Part shown: in pieces, positions 7,380-15,945 of the stretch
How the letters are laid out: each line of letters begins with the position of its first letter
How positions within the stretch are numbered: the stretch's first letter is position 1
From: Caldicellulosiruptor hydrothermalis 108
Lineage (GTDB): Bacteria; Bacillota; Thermoanaerobacteria; Caldicellulosiruptorales; Caldicellulosiruptoraceae
Direction: 5' to 3'
Assembly: GCF_000166355.1 (NCBI RefSeq)
Contig: NC_014652.1
Coordinates: 2,652,501 to 2,716,500, forward strand
Length of the DNA stretch: 64,000 nt
Translations under genes and position numbers: made by a program
The notes under the pieces: generated by a model
The model's database searches: none
Seen by the model: only the letters and a program-made list of their open reading frames with translations
What the model was told of the DNA's origin: nothing

Positions 7380-7775
7380 ATGGCTGACAAGTACCAGCAA
7401 AGAAGATTTGACATCTATGGGTATGAAAAGATTGACACAGAGGTTTTAGAAGCAATCCCATACGAATACCCTGAAAAAAGCACTGTTGTTGAATATGTAA
7501 CAGAAGAGTTTTCATCAGTCTGTCCATGGACAGGTCTTCCTGATACAGCAAAGCTCACAATTCGATATATCCCTCACCAAAAACTTGTTGAGCTAAAATC
7601 TCTCAAGTATTATCTTACCTCATACAGAAACGTTGGGATACTGCAGGAGCATGCAGTAAATAGAATCCTTGATGACCTTGTAAAACTGCTTGAGCCAAAG
7701 TTTATGGAAGTGATTGGAGAGTTCCATGAGCGTGGGGGAATATCAACAAAAGTAGTGGCAAGGTATGAAAAATAA
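7380..7775 (+). CDS. queF: NADPH-dependent 7-cyano-7-deazaguanine (preQ0) reductase QueF
   Basis: This 131-residue unimodal QueF reduces preQ0 to preQ1 for queuosine tRNA modification in the cytosol. Visible marks are the active-site cysteine in [11 protein letters not shown], the [17 protein letters not shown] segment (the family's E(S/L)K motif with YR) and the EFHERGGI end, with the His and Glu that close the substrate pocket. ATG at 7380 is the start because AAGGAAAGGAAG precedes it and the residues further upstream are translated riboswitch. No other que genes are nearby. Regulation is by the upstream preQ1 riboswitch. Confidence 0.95.
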   Translation: MADKYQQRRFDIYGYEKIDTEVLEAIPYEYPEKSTVVEYVTEEFSSVCPWTGLPDTAKLTIRYIPHQKLVELKSLKYYLTSYRNVGILQEHAVNRILDDLVKLLEPKFMEVIGEFHERGGISTKVVARYEK

Positions 7776-7793
7776 CACCTTGCCACTTTTTTA
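7756..7793 (+). terminator. Terminator overlapping the end of queF
   Basis: GTGGCAAGGT (7756-7765) pairs perfectly with ACCTTGCCAC (7778-7787), followed by six T. The left arm lies inside the last queF codons. The gene on the other strand ends nearby at 7799. Confidence 0.9.
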
Positions 7794-7798
7794 ATCCT

Positions 7799-8374
7799 CT
7801 ATATGTTGCTGAAAATCTCTTCAGTTGACATTTCAAAACCCGGCAAAGCTGAAGATTTTACCACGGCTGGATGAAAAAATATTCTGCCTCTATCAAATCC
7901 ACCTTCTTCTGCTTGTATAAATACAGCCACGCTTTTTTCCTGAGGATTCACTATCCAGTACTCTTTTGCACCATATTTTTCATATAGTTTTAGTTTTATA
8001 AGATAATCCCTTGCAGATGTGTTTGGAGAAACAACCTCTATAATAAATTCTGGTGCTCCTATAATCCCTTTTTGATCAATCTTAGATTTGTCACAAATGA
8101 CAAACACATCTGGCTGCACAACGTTTTTTATATCCTTATCTTCAGCTCCTTTTGGTGCAAGTATCACGTCCACAGGCGAAATGAAAGGTATGCATTCTTT
8201 TCCTTGCAGAAAAATCCTCAGTTTATGGTATATGTTTCCGCACACATGCTGATGAAAAATCGAAGGAGAGGGAGCTAAATTGTACAGCCTTCCCTCGATA
8301 ATTTCATATCTGTTATCATCTTCTATATTTTTGTACTTATCATAATTGAATTCTTCTAAAATGTAGTCTTCCAT
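7799..8374 (-). CDS. Uma2-family (DUF820) putative PD-(D/E)XK endonuclease
   Basis: The 191-residue protein has the Uma2 pattern: YEIIEGRLYNLAPSPSIFHQHV, then VVQPDVFVICD with the conserved PD, GAPEFIIEVVSPNTSARDYLIKLKLYEKYGAKEYWIVNPQ with the E-x-V and K of the nuclease core, and a short C-terminal strand. The fold is that of restriction-type nucleases, but the biological role of the family is not settled. ATG at 8374 follows AAGGTG. It is alone on its strand, between queF and a gene of unknown function. Confidence 0.85.
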   Translation of the reverse strand: MEDYILEEFNYDKYKNIEDDNRYEIIEGRLYNLAPSPSIFHQHVCGNIYHKLRIFLQGKECIPFISPVDVILAPKGAEDKDIKNVVQPDVFVICDKSKIDQKGIIGAPEFIIEVVSPNTSARDYLIKLKLYEKYGAKEYWIVNPQEKSVAVFIQAEEGGFDRGRIFFHPAVVKSSALPGFEMSTEEIFSNI

Positions 8375-8452
8375 AATGCAGAAGCACCTTTTCAGTATGT
8401 TCTTTTCTACTTTTAATTATACACCATAAAAATTCTGCCAGCCAGCTTCTTT

Positions 8453-9103
8453 CTATTCAGCCCCTTCAAATATATTCACCACAAACTGCAAATTATCAAG
8501 CCTAAAGAGGGAAAAGTTGTCCCAGAAGATGCAGCTTCCACACACAATTAGCTTTCCACCGCTTTCAAACCTTTTTTGAGCAATGAGCACAGGCGATTTT
8601 TTGCCGCTGTCTGTGAGGCTTGTCTTTCTTGCCCTCAGTACAACCTCAGCTCCATTTCCCACCTCAAGCGGAGCTGAGTACGGGAACACAACCTCTTTTA
8701 CACCTTTTCGGTAAAGTTCTACTTCATCTGTTGTTATTATAAAAAGGTCATCTTCTAAATGGTGTATCTCATCCTTTATACCTTCTGGCAATATATCTAT
8801 TCCATATTCTCTTGTTATGCTATTGCAAATCTCAGAGACACCATCTTTGTTTTTGAAATGTGCTGTAAAGATGATTTTCTTGCCCTTTTGCACCAAGGCT
8901 TCTCTTATCTTTTCCTTTTCATCATCGCTGAAGGGATTCTCTGGGTAATTGAAAACTATGGCATCATACTCAAAAAGTCTTTCAAAATCTTCCACTTCTT
9001 CAATTGATATTCCTCTTTTTGAAAGTTCTTTGTAAAGCCCTGAAAAATAGTACCCATCAGAAAGCAGAAACTCTTGATGAGTTGCGCTCCATGCAACTTT
9101 CAT
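8453..9103 (-). CDS. Conserved protein of unknown function, class I amidotransferase-like fold
   Basis: The 216-residue protein (MKVAWSATHQEFLLSDGYYFSGLYKELSKRGI) has alternating strands and helices, with FERLFEYDAIVFNYPENPFSDDEKEKIREALVQKGKKIIFTAHF in the middle and KLIVCGSCIFWDNF near the end. This resembles the GATase1/DUF4350-like group that samples a Rossmann-type fold without catalysis. That comparison is from general appearance only. ATG at 9103 is chosen over a GTG at 9115 because GGTGAG lies 7 bases upstream. No signal peptide or neighbour suggests a function. Confidence 0.55.
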   Translation of the reverse strand: MKVAWSATHQEFLLSDGYYFSGLYKELSKRGISIEEVEDFERLFEYDAIVFNYPENPFSDDEKEKIREALVQKGKKIIFTAHFKNKDGVSEICNSITREYGIDILPEGIKDEIHHLEDDLFIITTDEVELYRKGVKEVVFPYSAPLEVGNGAEVVLRARKTSLTDSGKKSPVLIAQKRFESGGKLIVCGSCIFWDNFSLFRLDNLQFVVNIFEGAE

Positions 9104-9327
9104 CTTCTTTCTCACCCTGCATGTTTTAGTTTTTTCATTATTTGGGTGGACAAATTCTTATTTAATACTTTATATAATTTATTTTACCATCCTCAAAATT
9201 CTTCTCAAAAGCCTTAAAATGTGCAAAATTGTTCTTCATAGGTGTATTTATTTTTTGTCAGAAAGTGATATTATTATATGTGTAACTCTAAAAAGTTCAA
9301 AGTACATAAAAATTTTGAAGGGAGCGA

Positions 9328-10755
9328 TTGACAGGGACAATGCACGGTCAAGAAGACAGAAAAATAAATAAAAACATACTCATCGCAACAACACTTTCTT
9401 CTTTTTTGGTGCCGTTTATGTCAAGCGCAGTCAACATTGCCGCACCAGATATTGCAAAAAGTTTTAAGCTCAACGCTGAAGAGCTGAACCTTGTGATAAG
9501 CATATTTTTGATATTCTCTGCAGCTTTCATTCTTCCCATGGGAAAGCTTTCTGACACATTTGACAGGACAAAGATATTCAAAACAGGGCTTTTGCTGTTT
9601 ACACTTTCAACCCTGATGTGTGCACTCTCAAACACAGTAGAAATTCTTTTTGTCTTCCGTAGCCTGCAGGGATTATTCTCAGCATTCACATTTGTGACAT
9701 CAATGGCAATCTTGATTGAGAATCACTCACAACAAATAAGGGGAAGGCTTTTAGGGATAAACACAGCAGTTGTGTACTTGGGAACATCCTTAGGACCTTT
9801 TTTGGGTGGCGTGCTTGTAAGGCTGTGGGGATACAGAAGCATATTTTTGTTTGGATTTGCCATAGGACTTGTTGGTTCATTTGTGAGTTTATTTTTGCTC
9901 CAAAAAGAAGTGAAAAATACAAAGCAAGCAAAACTGGTTGACAGCCTTAAATCGCTTGACAAAATGGGCACAATCCTGTCGATGACAGGGCTTTTTCTTT
10001 TGATGTACGGAGCCTCCACATTTGAACTGGGAAATACCTCTAAAATTTTGTTCTTTGCAGGGTTAATTTTGATGGTAATTTTTGTTGTTGCAGAGGCAAA
10101 ACTTCAAAATCCCATTCTGGACGTAAAACTGTTTGTAAAAATCCCACAGTTTGGATTTTCAAACTTAGCAGCGCTAATAAACTACAGCTGCACATTTTCT
10201 GCGTCTTACCTTCTGTCGCTGTACCTTCAACTTGTAAAAGCTCTGCCTTCCCAGCTTGCCGGCTCAGTTTTGATTGTCCAGCCACTTTCGCAGGTTATAA
10301 CCTCATTGATTGCTGGCAGAGCCTCTGAAAAGATCGAGCCGCGAAAACTCGCAACAGCCGGCATGGTCCTCACAACCATAGGACTTTTTGTGTTTTCGCT
10401 ATTTAGCAGCAAGACAAGCCTTGTCTTGGCAGTAGCCAACCTTCTTTTGATGGGAATTGGGTTTGGACTTTTTTCATCGCCAAACACAAATGTTGTCATG
10501 AGCTGTGTGCCAAAATCACTCTATGGCACGGCATCATCAACAATATCTGTCATGAGAGTTGTCGGTCAAGCATTCTCAATGGCAATTGTCTCGTTTGTAT
10601 CGATCATGTTTTTGAAAGGCGTAAAACTTTCGCACGAAAATTATTTCCTAATTTTAAAGAGCATGAAGATAAGTTTTCTGGTGTTCGCCTGCATCTCAAT
10701 TTTGGGAGTTGTGGCATCGTACAAAAGAGGAAATATTTATTCTGAAGAAGAATAA
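9328..10755 (+). CDS. MFS drug/solute exporter, DHA2 (14-segment, EmrB/QacA) type
   Basis: The 475-residue protein has about 14 membrane segments. The loop motif GKLSDTFDRTKIF between segments 2 and 3 is the MFS A-motif, and VVYLGTSLGPFLGGVLVRLWGYRSIF is the drug-exporter C-motif of segment 5. Proton-driven efflux of drugs or metabolites is likely. The TTG at 9328 follows GAAGGGAG; an ATG at 9340 is the alternative start. It stands alone between divergent and convergent genes and is followed by a terminator. Confidence 0.85.
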   Translation: MTGTMHGQEDRKINKNILIATTLSSFLVPFMSSAVNIAAPDIAKSFKLNAEELNLVISIFLIFSAAFILPMGKLSDTFDRTKIFKTGLLLFTLSTLMCALSNTVEILFVFRSLQGLFSAFTFVTSMAILIENHSQQIRGRLLGINTAVVYLGTSLGPFLGGVLVRLWGYRSIFLFGFAIGLVGSFVSLFLLQKEVKNTKQAKLVDSLKSLDKMGTILSMTGLFLLMYGASTFELGNTSKILFFAGLILMVIFVVAEAKLQNPILDVKLFVKIPQFGFSNLAALINYSCTFSASYLLSLYLQLVKALPSQLAGSVLIVQPLSQVITSLIAGRASEKIEPRKLATAGMVLTTIGLFVFSLFSSKTSLVLAVANLLLMGIGFGLFSSPNTNVVMSCVPKSLYGTASSTISVMRVVGQAFSMAIVSFVSIMFLKGVKLSHENYFLILKSMKISFLVFACISILGVVASYKRGNIYSEEE

Positions 10756-10761
10756 AAATAC

Positions 10762-10805
10762 AAAAAGGGACAGCTGATAAATTTGGCTGCCCCTTTGCTT
10801 TTTTG
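10762..10805. terminator. Bidirectional terminator between the MFS gene and the convergent gene
   Basis: AAAAAGGGACAGC pairs with GCTGCCCCTTT with one bulge, flanked by A-rich and TTTTTT runs, so it can serve both converging genes. Confidence 0.75.
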
Positions 10806-10812
10806 TATATGC

Positions 10813-11508
10813 TTATTTTAACACCTTTATATCCTCAACAACTGGATTTGACTGGGGACTTTGAGGATTTGTCTTAAAAGTCACCTCAACATCGGTATTT
10901 TCATCAAGATAAGAGACCTTGTCTAAAACCTCGCTTATCTGCAGAACAACATGTTTTTGGTCAAACACAAACTCTGCAAAGTTGTTATCTGCAAGTCCCA
11001 CAAACTTACCTTTTAGGGTCACCTTGTCAGGTTTTTCTATGCTCACAATTCGTGGGCTGCCACCATCTTGAGGTTTTTCAAACTCAACTTCAACAATCTC
11101 ACCCTCTGAAAGATTTAGCCCCTGAGTGAGATTTTCATTAGTCTCAAATTCTTTATAATCAAAATTGGTATTTATAAGAGAAAGTTGAATTGTATGTGCA
11201 TCAACACCACCATCAAATCTTGCAAAAGCTTTGTAAACATCTGACAAAGTGGTTGTATTCTGTTGATTTTGTGAGGATGGCTGGGATGACACGCTCTGTC
11301 CCTGCTGTGTCTGGTTCGGATTGGTTTGTCCAGTCTCTTCTTGTAATTGCTGGGAGGGTTGGTCTGTCTGCAAAGTTTGGTCGACAGCAGCAGGTTTTTT
11401 AGCAAGATACCCTGTCATGTAATATCCAGCCAAAATACCAAGAGCACATACTGCCACAATCAAAACCACAACCCAAACTCTTTTAGTATTGGCTTTTTCT
11501 CTTTTCAT
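10813..11508 (-). CDS. Membrane-anchored extracytoplasmic protein, function unknown
   Basis: The 231-residue protein begins with a short basic stretch and one membrane segment (VWVVVLIVAVCALGILAGYYM). A low-complexity Q/T/S/N-rich spacer of about 60 residues follows, then a compact C-terminal domain of strands (FARFDGGVDAHTIQLSLI, LSEGEIVEVEFEKPQDGG, KVTLKGKFVGLADNNFAEFVFDQKH, VEVTFKTNP). It probably sits outside the membrane on a flexible stalk. ATG at 11508 has AAGGAG about 12 bases upstream, which is somewhat long. It is not recognised as a known family and no partner gene is adjacent. Confidence 0.6.
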   Translation of the reverse strand: MKREKANTKRVWVVVLIVAVCALGILAGYYMTGYLAKKPAAVDQTLQTDQPSQQLQEETGQTNPNQTQQGQSVSSQPSSQNQQNTTTLSDVYKAFARFDGGVDAHTIQLSLINTNFDYKEFETNENLTQGLNLSEGEIVEVEFEKPQDGGSPRIVSIEKPDKVTLKGKFVGLADNNFAEFVFDQKHVVLQISEVLDKVSYLDENTDVEVTFKTNPQSPQSNPVVEDIKVLK

Positions 11509-11606
11509 AGATATTCTAAACTCCTTTTCGGTTACAAAAATCAAATCTACATTCTTAATTTATACCTATTAGTCTACAGCAACAAAAATGCAAAATCAAT
11601 GGAATT

Positions 11607-12662
11607 TTAAGACGCAGCAGCTCTTTTGTAATGCCTGCTTTGTCCTTTTCCATGTCCAACTTTTCTGCCAAGCGAAACAATGATTGACTCAATACAACCT
11701 CTGCACTTTGTGGCATCTTCATTTATACAAATCTTTCCAGGATACAGCTCATATTTGAGTTTGTACTTGAGGTCATTTACGTTCGGCATTACAATGTTTG
11801 CACCGCACATGAGCCCCTTTTGTCTTCCAAGTGGGTCTAAAGTGCCAAGCGCAGTTGTTGCAGGAATATTGGCATCTGGAATCAAAAGCCTCAAAATGGC
11901 AATGCTCTTGAGGGTCAAATCCACCGAACCTTCCTCTGCATCTTTTAGAGGCGTCTGTGGATGAGGAATAAAAGGTCCGATGCCTATCATATCTGCATCC
12001 AGCTCTTTTACAAGAAGTATATCCTGTGCCAAATCATCAATAGTTTGCCCCGGAAGGCCTATCAAAAAACCTGTCCCAAGCTCATACCCAAGATTTTTGA
12101 TCCATTTGAGACACTCTATCCTGTTTTCAAAGCTCATTCCGGGATGATATTTTCTATATAGCTTTTCGTTTGAAGTTTCAAATCTCATCAAAAACCTGTC
12201 TGCCCCGGCATCTTTGAATGCCTTGTACTCATCATACGACCTTTCACCAATCGAAAGTGTTATAGCAACATCCACACTGCTTTTTATCTTCCTTATAATT
12301 GAACACAGACTGTCTTTATTGTAATACATATCCTCACCAGACTGCAATACCACCGTGCGGTACCCCATCTGATACGCCCTTTTCGCAACCTCTACAATCT
12401 CATCTTCCTGCATTCTGTAACGCTGAGCTTGTCTATTGCTTCGCCTCAGTCCGCAGTAAAAACAGTCGTTTTTGCAGTAGCTCGAAAACTCAATAAGCCC
12501 TCTTAAAAAAACCTCGTCGCCAACATGCTCTTTCCTTACCCTGTCTGCCGTTTTGAAAAGAAGATCTCTATCATCACCTTCTGCCATCAGCAAAAGCTTT
12601 ATCTCATCCTTTGTAAGAATATTCTCATGACATGCTTTTTCCAAGATATCTTTTACTTTCAT
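11607..12662 (-). CDS. hydE: [FeFe]-hydrogenase H-cluster radical SAM maturase HydE
   Basis: The 351-residue radical SAM enzyme has the 4Fe-4S motif CKNDCFYC (CX3CX2C) in FSSYCKNDCFYCGLRRSN, and the HydE/BioB-type segments ERSYDEYKAFKDAGADRFLMRFETSN, GTGFLIGLPGQTIDDL and PFIPHPQTPL. It also has a C-terminal Cys pair (TKCRGC) typical of HydE. HydE helps build the dithiomethylamine ligand of the H-cluster with HydF and HydG, neither of which is in this window. Its presence implies an anaerobic H2-producing organism. The ATG at 12662 has a modest upstream site. It is monocistronic here. Confidence 0.9.
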   Translation of the reverse strand: MKVKDILEKACHENILTKDEIKLLLMAEGDDRDLLFKTADRVRKEHVGDEVFLRGLIEFSSYCKNDCFYCGLRRSNRQAQRYRMQEDEIVEVAKRAYQMGYRTVVLQSGEDMYYNKDSLCSIIRKIKSSVDVAITLSIGERSYDEYKAFKDAGADRFLMRFETSNEKLYRKYHPGMSFENRIECLKWIKNLGYELGTGFLIGLPGQTIDDLAQDILLVKELDADMIGIGPFIPHPQTPLKDAEEGSVDLTLKSIAILRLLIPDANIPATTALGTLDPLGRQKGLMCGANIVMPNVNDLKYKLKYELYPGKICINEDATKCRGCIESIIVSLGRKVGHGKGQSRHYKRAAAS

Positions 12663-12841
12663 TTTATTGACTCTCTCCTGTCATAAAGAAAATTTTGAGT
12701 ATTTCTATCTACTTTGCTGCTATTAATTATACCACATTTTAAACAGGTTTAAAAGTCAATTGCCATCCACCTTTTCCCAGAATGGTATACATATTTATTT
12801 TTGTGGTATAATTGAATAAGGAAAGAGGGGAGGAATATTCG

Positions 12842-15289
12842 TTGCAAAGCAAAAATAAAAAAGCAAAAAAACAAACGCCGTTTAGGCTTTTTCTCAAAAG
12901 CTTTGTAAGAACTATTTTAGTACTTTTGATTGCAAGCATGGCAATTTTAATTGGTGCTGGTTTTGGAATGGTCACAGGATACATAAAGGCAATACCAGCA
13001 AATGCTCTGGAGATAATAACTTCTTCTGTAGATACTCAGACAACTATTGTCTACGACCAGAGCGGAAACGAAATTGCCCGGCTTCATGGCAATGAAAACA
13101 GGATAAGAGTACCATATAGCAAGATTCCAAAAAACCTTATAAACGCTTTTGTTGCAATTGAGGATGAGAGGTTCTGGCAGCACAACGGGATTGACATCAA
13201 AAGAATATTCGGCGCAATATTCAAAAACATAAAAACCGGCTCTCTTTCAGAAGGCGCAAGCACAATCACCCAGCAGCTTGTGAGAAACAAACTTTTGAGC
13301 TTTGAAAAATCTTTCAAACGAAAGATTCAAGAGCAATACCTTGCCATTCAGCTCGAAAAAAGATGGACAAAAGAACAGATTTTAGAAGAGTATCTCAACA
13401 CAATTAACCTTGGCAGCGGAGCATACGGGGTTGGAGCAGCAGCGTACACCTATTTCGGAAAGGATGTATCGCAGCTGACCCTGGCAGAGTGCGCCCTAAT
13501 TGCCGGAATTACTCAAAACCCTTCATATTATAATCCTTATGTATTCCCAGACCATGCAAAGAAAAAGCAGGAAATTGTTCTCAAGAAGATGCTTGAGCTT
13601 GGATATATAACCGAACAAGAGTACTTAGAGGCAAAAAATCAGCCACTTGTTTATGTAAAAAAAGACATCTCTGCAGAAAGTGCATACAAACATCCGTACT
13701 TTGTTGATTCTGTGATAGATGAAGCCATTGAAATTCTATCTGAAAAGAAAAGAATTTCCGAGGATGAGGCAGAAAACTTAATCTATGGCGGCGGGCTTAA
13801 AATCTACACAACAATGGACGAAACCATACAAAGTACAATGGAAGATGTCTTTTCAGACCCGTCAATCATGCCAAAGATAAAACACTACGATGCATCAGGA
13901 ATACCACAGCCACAGGCAGCAGCTGTTTTGATTGACTTCAGTACAGGTGCTGTGAAAGGCATTATGGGCGGAAGAGGAAATTTGAAAGGTGTTAGGCTTT
14001 TGAACCGTGCGACAATGTCTGTTCGCCAGCCGGGCTCTGCCATAAAGCCAATTGCTGATTATAGCTTAGCGCTTGAAAATGGTTATACTGCTGCAACTGT
14101 GATTGACGATATTCCTTTTTCAATCGGGGGGTATACTCCTCGAAACTGGTATAAAAGCAATGTTGTATCCGGCAAGCGTGGATACAAAGGATTTATGACA
14201 GTAAGAGAAGCCTTGATATGGTCGGCAAACGTTCCTGCTGTAAAGGTTGCATATAATCTGGGAATTCAAAATGTTTACAGGAATCTAAAAAGGTTTGGTT
14301 TTACAACTCTTGCACCACAGGATATGAACAGTCTTTCAATTGCAATTGGTGGATTTACCTATGGAGTCAAGCCCATTGAGCTGACTGCTGCGTTTGCTGC
14401 AGTTGCTAACAGCGGTGTGTATATAAAGCCCTATTTTATAACAAAAATTGAAGACAAAAACGGTATTACAATATTTGAAAGAACGCCCTATAAGAGAAGA
14501 GTAATGGATGAAAAGAATGCATATATACTTACAAATATGCTCCAGAGCGTTGTCACTGCAAGGATAACAGTAGGTGTCAGATTTTCATACCCTGTTGCAG
14601 GAAAAACCGGTACCACCGATGATAGCAAAGACAGATGGTTTGTGGGATACACTCCAAACTATGCGCTTGGCGTATGGGTTGGCGAAGACAAGCCTGTTGC
14701 ACTGAATTATTTAACCGGGACAAATCCGGCACTGAAAATTTTCAAAGGAATAATGGACAGGGTTGTGAGCCAAAAAGGTGTAAGCTCAGAGTTTATAAGA
14801 CCAGCTGGAATTGTGGAAAGGTATGTGTGTAAAGAGTCAGGCAAACTTGCAACAAGCCTTTGCAAACAAGATCCTCGCGGAAGTCAGGTTATAAAAGAGA
14901 TATTTGCTGAAGGCACAGAACCAACAGAGTACTGCGACAGGCATGTAAAACTTAAAGTTTGCACAGAGTCCAAAAAGCTTGCAACACAGTACTGCCCAAC
15001 AACAATTGAAAAGGTGTTTATAAAAAGAGATAATCCTATTTGGCCAGGTTCTTCGGTTGTCCCACCTGATGATTATATGTACCAAGCACCAACCAGCTAC
15101 TGTGACATTCACAAAGCACCGCAAGAGGTGGTTGTGCCGAAGCAAAACAATACATCACAGCAGCAGGAGCAGTCTTCTGCACAAAGCGAGCAGCCATCAT
15201 CGGCTGATCAGGGCAGCCAGCAAAGCGTTGAAGAAAACCTGCCTCTTGAGAGTGGTACAACACAATCAAGCACTTATTCTTCACAGTAG
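12842..15289 (+). CDS. Bifunctional class A penicillin-binding protein (PBP1A type)
   Basis: The 815-residue protein is N-terminally anchored (TILVLLIASMAILIGAGFGM). Its glycosyltransferase 51 domain (about residues 65-240) carries VAIEDERFWQHNGID with the catalytic Glu, ASTITQQLVRNKLL and KEQILEEYLNTINLGSGAYG. The transpeptidase domain (about 330-670) carries SAIK (SxxK), SAN (SxN) and AGKTGTTDDSKDRWFVGYTP (KTG). The C-terminal tail has paired cysteines and ends in a Q/S-rich spacer. It polymerises and cross-links peptidoglycan outside the membrane. TTG at 12842 is taken as the start because GAGGGGAGG lies 8 bases upstream; the frame is open to 12812. Confidence 0.95.
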   Translation: MQSKNKKAKKQTPFRLFLKSFVRTILVLLIASMAILIGAGFGMVTGYIKAIPANALEIITSSVDTQTTIVYDQSGNEIARLHGNENRIRVPYSKIPKNLINAFVAIEDERFWQHNGIDIKRIFGAIFKNIKTGSLSEGASTITQQLVRNKLLSFEKSFKRKIQEQYLAIQLEKRWTKEQILEEYLNTINLGSGAYGVGAAAYTYFGKDVSQLTLAECALIAGITQNPSYYNPYVFPDHAKKKQEIVLKKMLELGYITEQEYLEAKNQPLVYVKKDISAESAYKHPYFVDSVIDEAIEILSEKKRISEDEAENLIYGGGLKIYTTMDETIQSTMEDVFSDPSIMPKIKHYDASGIPQPQAAAVLIDFSTGAVKGIMGGRGNLKGVRLLNRATMSVRQPGSAIKPIADYSLALENGYTAATVIDDIPFSIGGYTPRNWYKSNVVSGKRGYKGFMTVREALIWSANVPAVKVAYNLGIQNVYRNLKRFGFTTLAPQDMNSLSIAIGGFTYGVKPIELTAAFAAVANSGVYIKPYFITKIEDKNGITIFERTPYKRRVMDEKNAYILTNMLQSVVTARITVGVRFSYPVAGKTGTTDDSKDRWFVGYTPNYALGVWVGEDKPVALNYLTGTNPALKIFKGIMDRVVSQKGVSSEFIRPAGIVERYVCKESGKLATSLCKQDPRGSQVIKEIFAEGTEPTEYCDRHVKLKVCTESKKLATQYCPTTIEKVFIKRDNPIWPGSSVVPPDDYMYQAPTSYCDIHKAPQEVVVPKQNNTSQQQEQSSAQSEQPSSADQGSQQSVEENLPLESGTTQSSTYSSQ

Positions 15290-15375
15290 TGAGAGGGAGG
15301 AATAAATATTTTGAAATTTTCATTGAGCAAAATAAGGTAAAACTCTACGACGCAAAAACCATACATTACAAGAAA

Positions 15376-15406
15376 GGGGCTATCTTTGCAAATAGCCCCT
15401 TTTTTG
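15376..15406 (+). terminator. Terminator downstream of the PBP gene
   Basis: GGGGCTAT pairs perfectly with ATAGCCCC around eight bases, followed by seven T. From 15407 to 15607 nothing further was seen. Confidence 0.95.
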
Positions 15407-15607
15407 ATACCATCATCCTTGTTTGGTCTATTACAAAGATCATTCTATAAGCGCTGTTATACCATTTCAGTCCATTTTCTGAGCATTTTAAAACTATATC
15501 CAAAAAACAATTCAGTCAAATCTTATTTACAAGCAATGATTTACTATTTTGTTATTACATTTATTACCTTTTAAAGCCATGTATATAGATAAACCTGCGA
15601 AATAAAG

Positions 15608-15789
15608 TTTTTGTATTTACCAATTGCTGTCGACCTGTAATCCCCCCAAAAACCCCTGGGGGTCGACAGCAAAAGGTCGTTTTTGGCATCCCTTGACTTT
15701 CAATTGCTTGTGGAATATAATAGAAATAATCTACAGTAGCTTGAAAACTTAACCATTTGTTCCTTGTGAAATTTCTCAAACCATCTACG
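15608..15789 (+). promoter_or_regulatory. CRISPR leader of array 1
   Basis: This is one of four near-identical leaders of about 180 bases (others at 33423, 52493 and 56755). From 5' to 3': a TGCTGTCGACC/GGTCGACAGCA inverted repeat (11 bp, perfect here) around a C-rich centre; TTGACT, 17 bases, then TATAAT; then a conserved run ending TTAACCATTTGTTCCTTGTG just before the first repeat. The promoter drives the pre-crRNA on the plus strand. The palindrome lies upstream of the promoter, so it is probably a protein site. Confidence 0.85.
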
Positions 15790-15884
15790 GTTTGTAGCCT
15801 CCCCGTTGGGGATTGAAACCAGAATACTCTTTTTCTGTTTTATTTACTGCATTTGTTTGTAGCCTCCCCTTTGGGGATTGAAAC
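15790..15884 (+). CRISPR. CRISPR array 1, leader-proximal part (2 repeats, 1 spacer)
   Basis: 30-nt repeats lie at 15790-15819 and 15855-15884, with a 35-nt spacer between them. The first repeat has CCCCGTTGGGG and the second CCCCTTTGGGG in the palindromic core. The array then breaks off into 7.4 kb of foreign DNA and resumes at 23293 with the same repeat variant. Confidence 0.9.
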
Positions 15885-15945
15885 ACGCAGAGCATATATT
15901 ATATGATTCAATAAAATGTTTATACTTTACAGAGGAGGGAGTCAA

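Noticed and set aside
9658-10019. Minus-strand frames within the MFS gene
   Set aside because: They are shadows of a well-defined membrane transporter on the plus strand.
15564-15779. Minus-strand frame (about 70 codons) recurring at each array, beginning NKWLSFQA
   Set aside because: It lies entirely in the four CRISPR leaders. Its conservation follows from leader conservation, and it has no ribosome site.
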